Source: Rhodocyclaceae bacterium
GTDB lineage: Bacteria > Pseudomonadota > Gammaproteobacteria > Burkholderiales > Rhodocyclaceae
DNA length: 59,435 nucleotides
Direction: 5' to 3'
Assembly: GCA_024709955.1 (NCBI GenBank)
Contig: JANJVS010000051.1
Location: 1-59,435, forward strand
Of the stretch, positions 55,028-59,435 are shown in pieces. A model generated the notes under the pieces. That model ran no database searches. It saw nothing but the letters and a program-made list of their open reading frames with translations, and had not been told where the DNA came from. Made by a program: the position numbers and the translations under genes. Position 1 is the stretch's first letter. The number at the start of each line of letters is the position of its first letter.

Positions 55028-55051
55028 GGTCTGACCTCTACTCCGTGGCGG

Positions 55052-56032
55052 CTAGTCGGGCGTTTCTTCCTGAGCCACAAAACCTTCCAATTTCAGGGCG
55101 TACTGTCCGTTGTTGATGCCGTAGCGGCAATCCATCAGCGGGATACCGTCGACGCGCACCGTCACCAGCTCCGCGATGTCGATGGGCACGATGTCGCCGA
55201 TCTTGAGCCGGGCCACGTCGCCGAGGGTCAGCGCGCTGCCGCCGAGCGGCGCCACCAGCTCGACCTCGGCGGTCAGCAGCTGGCGCCGCAGCAGGCTGGT
55301 CCAGCGCTTGTCGCTGCCGGCCTGCTCGCTGTGCATGGTGCTGTACAGCACGTCGCGGATCGGCTCGATCATCGAGTAGGGCAGGCAGATGTGCATTTCC
55401 GCCGAATTGCCCGACAGCTCGATGGTGAAGGTGAAGGCGACGACGATTTCGGACGGCGTGGCGATGTTGGCGAACTGCGTGTTCATCTCCGAGCGCACGT
55501 ACTCGAACTCGACCTCGTAGACGGGCTTCCAGGCCTTCTCGTACTCGGCGAACACGACGTTGAGCATGCCCTGGATGATGCGCTGCTCCGTGGGCGTGAA
55601 GTCGCGGCCCTCGACGCGGGTATGGAAACGGCCGTCGCTGCCGAACATGTTGTCCACCACCAGGAACACCAGATTGGGGTCGAACACCACCAGGCCGGTG
55701 CCGCGCAGCGGCTTCATCTGCACCAGGTTCAGGTTGGTCGGCACCACCAGGTTGCGGATGAAGTCGCTGTACTTCTGCACACGCACCGGGCCGACGGAAA
55801 TCTCGGTGCTGCGGTGCATGAAGTTGAACAGGCCGATGCGGAAATACCGCGCGAAGCGCTCGTTGATGAGCTCCATGGTCGGCATGCGACCGCGGACGAT
55901 ACGCTCCTGCCGGCCCAGATCGTAGGACTTGACGCCGCCGGCCTCTTCCTCCGCCGGCGCTTCGTCCACCTCTCCCGAGACGCCCTTGAGCAGGGCATCG
56001 ACTTCTTCCTGGGAAAGGAAATCCTGGCTCAT
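55052..56032 (-). CDS. fliM: Flagellar motor switch protein FliM
   Basis: The 326-aa protein has the N-terminal CheY-P-binding peptide (LSQEEVDALLKGVSG), the middle domain (KSYDLGRQERIVRGRMPTMELINERFAR, in part), and a C-terminal SpoA domain (LGDVARLKIGDIVPIDI). It receives CheY-P and reverses the motor. It lies one base after fliL. Confidence 0.97.
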   Translation of the reverse strand: MSQDFLSQEEVDALLKGVSGEVDEAPAEEEAGGVKSYDLGRQERIVRGRMPTMELINERFARYFRIGLFNFMHRSTEISVGPVRVQKYSDFIRNLVVPTNLNLVQMKPLRGTGLVVFDPNLVFLVVDNMFGSDGRFHTRVEGRDFTPTEQRIIQGMLNVVFAEYEKAWKPVYEVEFEYVRSEMNTQFANIATPSEIVVAFTFTIELSGNSAEMHICLPYSMIEPIRDVLYSTMHSEQAGSDKRWTSLLRRQLLTAEVELVAPLGGSALTLGDVARLKIGDIVPIDIAELVTVRVDGIPLMDCRYGINNGQYALKLEGFVAQEETPD

Positions 56033-56033
56033 G

Positions 56034-56603
56034 TCACTGCACGATCAGCGAAGAGAAATACACCGCCTGGACCGGGGAGTCGGGGTCCTCGTTGGCCTTC
56101 TCCGCGCCGTCCTTGGGCTTCTCGCCGGTCAGGGTCGCATTGACGCTGACGCGGATCTGGTTGGCGAGCTGTTGCATGCCCTCGGGCGAAGCTAGGTCGG
56201 CGGCCGTTTTACCCGCCAGGATCAGCAGCACCTTGTGGCGGATCTCCGGAGTGAATTGCTTGACCTGGTCCGCCATCTGCGGCTCCCCGAGCTTGAACTC
56301 GGGAATGGCCTGGGCGTAATTTTCCTGCTCGCCTTGCAGCTTGACGACGAAGGGATCGAGCTTGACGAAGGTCGGCGGCACGGCGGGGGCATCCTTTTTC
56401 TTCTTCTTCACCACCTTGGCCGGGACATCCTCTTCGTCCTCGGCTTCCTCGTCGGCGGCCTTCTTCTTCAGCCGGAAGAAGGCCGCGCCGCCGCCGCCAA
56501 GCACGAGCACGAGCACGCCGATGATGATCATCAACAGCAGCTTGCTTTTCTTCTTCGGGACTTCGCCTTCGGGGGCGGCTTCGTTTTTCTTGGCGTCAGC
56601 CAT
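56034..56603 (-). CDS. fliL: Flagellar basal body protein FliL
   Basis: The 189-aa protein has a basic N-terminus, one membrane helix (LLLMIIIGVLVLVLGGGGAAFF, in part, residues ~21-44), a Lys/Glu-rich stretch (KKKAADEEAEDEEDVPAKVVKKKKKD, in part), and a periplasmic FliL domain (VKLDPFVVKL, IRHKVLLILAGKTAADLASPEGMQQL in part). It modulates stators near the motor. The charged stretch is longer than usual. Confidence 0.92.
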   Translation of the reverse strand: MADAKKNEAAPEGEVPKKKSKLLLMIIIGVLVLVLGGGGAAFFRLKKKAADEEAEDEEDVPAKVVKKKKKDAPAVPPTFVKLDPFVVKLQGEQENYAQAIPEFKLGEPQMADQVKQFTPEIRHKVLLILAGKTAADLASPEGMQQLANQIRVSVNATLTGEKPKDGAEKANEDPDSPVQAVYFSSLIVQ

Positions 56604-56638
56604 GCGTTACTCCTGTCCGGGCTCGGGATGGTTCAGGC

Positions 56639-57925
56639 TCAAGCGAATGTATCGACAAGACCGCGCCCCATCTTGAGCGCAACCGGCTCCTGGGCGCTGC
56701 CGATCAGCGATTGGGAAGGTGCCGCGTCGGCAAGAGCGGCTTCGCGGCCGGGGCCAAAATTATCCCCGTTTTTGTCCTGCTGCGCGGATTGCTGGGCGTT
56801 CTCCGCGCCTACCTGGGCCTGACCGAGCTGGATGCCGGCATCGGCCAGGACCTCGCGCAGGCGCGGCAGAGATGCCTCAAGCGCGTCGCGCACGACCGGG
56901 TTGGCGGAGGTGAAGACGGCATTCGCCTGGTCGCCCGAAACCGTCAGGCTGACCTCGATGCGTCCCATTTGCGGCGGGTTCAGCACCAGCTCGGCGCGGT
57001 TTTCCAGGCGACTGGCCATCCAGACCACCTGATCCCCCAGTTCCTGACGCCACTGCGGGGTGCCGACGGGAGAGGGCACCGGAAGGGCGGGTGCCGCGGC
57101 AGCGCGCTCGTTGGCATGGAGCTGGGAGGCCGCGAGTCCTGCCTGCTGCGTTGCCTGGAGTGCCGGCGCGGGGGCCTGCTGCTGCGTGCCTTCGACGGCG
57201 GACAGCTCCTGAATGGCGGGAGCCTGCCCCGGCAGGGCTTTCTGCGCGGCGGACAGCTGGCTGGCGAAGGAGGGCGTCGCGCCCGCCGCTTCCGGCTGGT
57301 CCGCGCTTGGCAGCCCCAGGGTGGCGGTGCTGTCGGCCGTCGCGGTATTTGCCTGTTGCGCGGCAATATTTGCCGATGCGGCGGATGCATCTGCCTGGTT
57401 CGCGGCCAGGGCGATCGCCGGCATTCCTGTTCCTCTGGTCTGTGCCGGCAAGGTGGCGCCAGTCGCAGCCGCAGCCGCAGCGGCAGGCGGTGGAGCGCCG
57501 AGAATGGCGGCCGGGACAAGCGTTTCGCCGCTGCCCGCCGCCAGGGAGGAATCGCCTTCCAGAGCGAGCGCGTTGTCGGTCAGCTGGGCGTCGGGCTGCT
57601 CGGGATCGGGTGTGGTGGCGCCCTTGCCGGTCAGTCCGGCGGCTTCGAGAAAAGGCAGCAGCGCGGCCAGGTCGGTCGCGACCATCTGTATTTCCGTCGT
57701 TTCTTCCGCGCCGGCGGCATTTGCCGCGGAGGCGTTGCCTGTCGCGTTCGATGAGTCGGCCGGAATATGCCTTCCCATGTGCTTTTGCAGCAGCGTGGCG
57801 AACGCGTTGCCGCCGCCGGGGGGGGCGGCATCGAGGGAAATGCCGTTCGCTCCATCGGCGCCGCCGTTGAGGGCGCTGACGGAGGGGCTCACTGGGCTGG
57901 GTGCAGGGCTGACTGCTGCGACCAT
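56639..57925 (-). CDS. fliK: Flagellar hook-length control protein FliK
   Basis: The 428-aa protein has an Ala/Pro/Gln-rich low-complexity ruler region (about 1-300) and the conserved C-terminal domain (GDQVVWMASRLENRAELVLNPPQMGRIEVSLTV in part; VRDALEASLPRLREVLADAGIQLGQAQV in part) that contacts FlhB to switch export specificity. The ruler contains no strong internal repeat. Confidence 0.92.
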   Translation of the reverse strand: MVAAVSPAPSPVSPSVSALNGGADGANGISLDAAPPGGGNAFATLLQKHMGRHIPADSSNATGNASAANAAGAEETTEIQMVATDLAALLPFLEAAGLTGKGATTPDPEQPDAQLTDNALALEGDSSLAAGSGETLVPAAILGAPPPAAAAAAATGATLPAQTRGTGMPAIALAANQADASAASANIAAQQANTATADSTATLGLPSADQPEAAGATPSFASQLSAAQKALPGQAPAIQELSAVEGTQQQAPAPALQATQQAGLAASQLHANERAAAAPALPVPSPVGTPQWRQELGDQVVWMASRLENRAELVLNPPQMGRIEVSLTVSGDQANAVFTSANPVVRDALEASLPRLREVLADAGIQLGQAQVGAENAQQSAQQDKNGDNFGPGREAALADAAPSQSLIGSAQEPVALKMGRGLVDTFA

Positions 57926-57985
57926 GGCGTTGTCCTTGCATTGAGACGATTCGACGACCCAGGATGCAAGCCTTGTGCCAAGTCC

Positions 57986-58444
57986 TTATTCGATCGTCTC
58001 GTCTTCCCGGTTCGCCCGGAACCTGAGCGCGGCATGCTCGTCGCCGAGCTTCTGCTCGCTGCGCGCCTCGGCGTAACTGGCGCGCTGCTGGTGGCGCTGC
58101 GCCAGCGTATCGAAGGCCTTGAGGCGTCCGCGCTTGTCGAGCCAGTTGCGCTGGCCCGCCGCAGTGCGTTGCTTGGAGGCATCGACCATGCGCTTGGCCT
58201 GGTCGATGGCCTGGTCGAGCCGGCCGAGGAAGTGCTGATAGTTGCGCCACGCATCGGGGCCGAGTCCATTGGCGGCGGCGGCGAGGAAGCGCTCCTGATA
58301 TTCCTCCCGGTACTGCACCAGCAGCGCGAACTGCTTGCTGGCCTCCTGCTCGCCGGCGATCAGTTGTCCGAGTTGTCGCGTCGCCTCGTCGAGCCGCAAT
58401 TGCGACAGGTCGAGAAGCGGCTGCAGATGGAACGCCTTGCTCAT
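57986..58444 (-). CDS. fliJ: Flagellar export protein FliJ
   Basis: The 152-aa coiled-coil protein (MSKAFHLQPLLDLSQLRLDEATRQLGQL, in part; KQRTAAGQRNWLDKRGRLKAFDTLAQRHQQ, in part) is FliJ, which couples the FliI ATPase ring to FlhA. It lies 24 bp after fliI and 60 bp before fliK. Confidence 0.9.
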   Translation of the reverse strand: MSKAFHLQPLLDLSQLRLDEATRQLGQLIAGEQEASKQFALLVQYREEYQERFLAAAANGLGPDAWRNYQHFLGRLDQAIDQAKRMVDASKQRTAAGQRNWLDKRGRLKAFDTLAQRHQQRASYAEARSEQKLGDEHAALRFRANREDETIE

Positions 58445-58468
58445 GAAGCAAGTATAGCCGCGGCTGGC

Positions 58469-59435
58469 TTACTTGATGTCCGGAAACAGGGCCGTCAGGG
58501 CCGTCAGACTGTTTTCCGCCGTGGCGCGTTCGTCGATGCCCTGCTGGAGGAAGGCCTCCAGCTGCGGATAGAGGGCGATGGCGCGGTCGAGCAGGGGGTC
58601 GGAACCCGGCGCATAGGCGCCGACCGCGAGCAGGTCGCGCGCGCGCTGATAGCGCGAGTAGAGTTGCTTGAAACGACGCACGCGCTCCAAGTGGTCGGGC
58701 GGGATCAGGTTGGTCATGGCGCGCGAGATCGACTGCTCGATGTCGATCGCCGGATAGTGGCCGGCGTCCGCCAGGTTGCGGTTGAGCACGAAGTGGCCGT
58801 CGAGGATCGCCCGCGCGGAGTCGGCGATCGGGTCCTGCTGGTCGTCGCCCTCGGCGAGCACGGTGTAGAAGGCGGTGATCGAGCCGCCGCCGGCCGGACC
58901 GTTGCCGGCGCGCTCGACCAGCTGCGGCAGGCGGGCGAAGACGCTCGGCGGATAGCCGCGCGTGACCGGCGGTTCGCCGATCGCCAGGGCGATCTCGCGC
59001 TGGGCCATGGCGTAGCGCGTCAGCGAGTCCATGATGAGCAGGACCTGCTTGCCGGCGTCGCGGAACTGCTCGGCGATCGAGGTGGCGTAGGCGGCGCCCT
59101 GCAGGCGCATCAGCGGGCTGACGTCGGCCGGCGCGGCGACCACCACCGAGCGGCGCCGGCCCTCCTCGCCGAGGTTCTGCTCGATGAATTCCTTGACTTC
59201 GCGGCCCCGTTCGCCGATCAGCCCGACGACGATGACCTCGGCGGCCGTGTAGCGCGCCATCATGCCGAGCAGCACGCTCTTGCCGACGCCGGAACCGGCG
59301 AACAGGCCGAGGCGCTGGCCGCGACCGACGGTGAGCAGCGCGTTGATGGCGCGGATGCCGACGTCCAGGGTGCGGGTGATCGGTTCGCGCTGCAGCGGGT
59401 TGCAGGGGCGGCCGACCAGGGAGCGGGAGACCTTG
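58469..59435 (-). CDS. fliI: Flagellum-specific ATPase FliI, C-terminal part
   Basis: The frame is open from the right window edge to the stop at 58469 (about 322 codons), so the N-terminus is outside. The visible part has [39 protein letters not shown], the Walker [15 protein letters not shown], Walker [21 protein letters not shown], and the catalytic region [23 protein letters not shown] (in part). It is the F1-like ATPase of the flagellar export apparatus. Homologous type III secretion ATPases are excluded by the fliJ-K-L-M-N context. Confidence 0.96.
   Translation of the reverse strand, partial: KVSRSLVGRPCNPLQREPITRTLDVGIRAINALLTVGRGQRLGLFAGSGVGKSVLLGMMARYTAAEVIVVGLIGERGREVKEFIEQNLGEEGRRRSVVVAAPADVSPLMRLQGAAYATSIAEQFRDAGKQVLLIMDSLTRYAMAQREIALAIGEPPVTRGYPPSVFARLPQLVERAGNGPAGGGSITAFYTVLAEGDDQQDPIADSARAILDGHFVLNRNLADAGHYPAIDIEQSISRAMTNLIPPDHLERVRRFKQLYSRYQRARDLLAVGAYAPGSDPLLDRAIALYPQLEAFLQQGIDERATAENSLTALTALFPDIK

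Overview
The window is GC-rich, tightly packed DNA from a motile betaproteobacterium. The gene order, FlhDC together with FlhF/FlhG, and the chemoreceptor style suggest a Rhodocyclales-like lineage; this is inference, since no rRNA or other taxonomic marker is present. About 50 of the 59 kb encode flagellum and chemotaxis genes.

Left edge (1-5.7 kb): the N-terminal part of a P4-type tyrosine integrase runs off the window. It has a strong sigma70-type promoter, four GGAT repeats spaced exactly 10 bp apart, and a 14-bp copy of a tRNA-Ser 3' end followed by a terminator. Together these look like one end of an integrated element. Next come a 19-codon ORF with its own hairpins, a TusE/DsrC-family gene, and a housekeeping group (YgiQ radical SAM protein, HNH nuclease, TonB-like protein, NUDIX hydrolase).

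Regulation and first chemotaxis block (5.7-22 kb): an HDOD-receiver-GGDEF protein precedes flhDC, then motAB and cheY-cheA-cheW-mcp-cheR-cheD-cheB. A STAS anti-sigma antagonist and a pseudo-receiver/PP2C/HATPase protein follow. They resemble the HsbA/HsbR partner switch, whose known target FlgM is also encoded here.

Second chemotaxis block (22-30.5 kb): two MCPs, two tandem cheV genes, cheY, cheZ and a second cheA.

Export, sigma factor and second stator (30.7-38.7 kb): flhB-flhA-flhF-flhG-fliA-motC-motD. On the other strand are flgN-flgM-flgA, diverging from flgBCDEFGHIJ and then flgKL (40.5-51.8 kb). A small predicted secreted protein of unknown function follows. From 52.2 kb to the right edge, fliR-Q-P-O-N-M-L-K-J-I lie on the minus strand, with fliI truncated by the window.

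Promoter-like sequences fit a layered hierarchy: FlhDC at the top, a sigma54-type promoter before flgB, and FliA (sigma28) promoters before flgM, flgK and probably cheV. GGCA/TGCC dyads occur upstream of motA, flhB and flgB. The most unexpected signal is a dispersed ~25-bp repeat with core CCGTCCCGCCAGCGCCGAC. It occurs in both orientations, between genes and also in frame inside genes such as cheR, flhF and the tonB-like gene. Other oddities are a five-fold AYGFF repeat in CheA, a CheZ N-terminal peptide duplication, a hairpin that would hide the flhB ribosome binding site, and an FlhG without the usual Walker A lysines.
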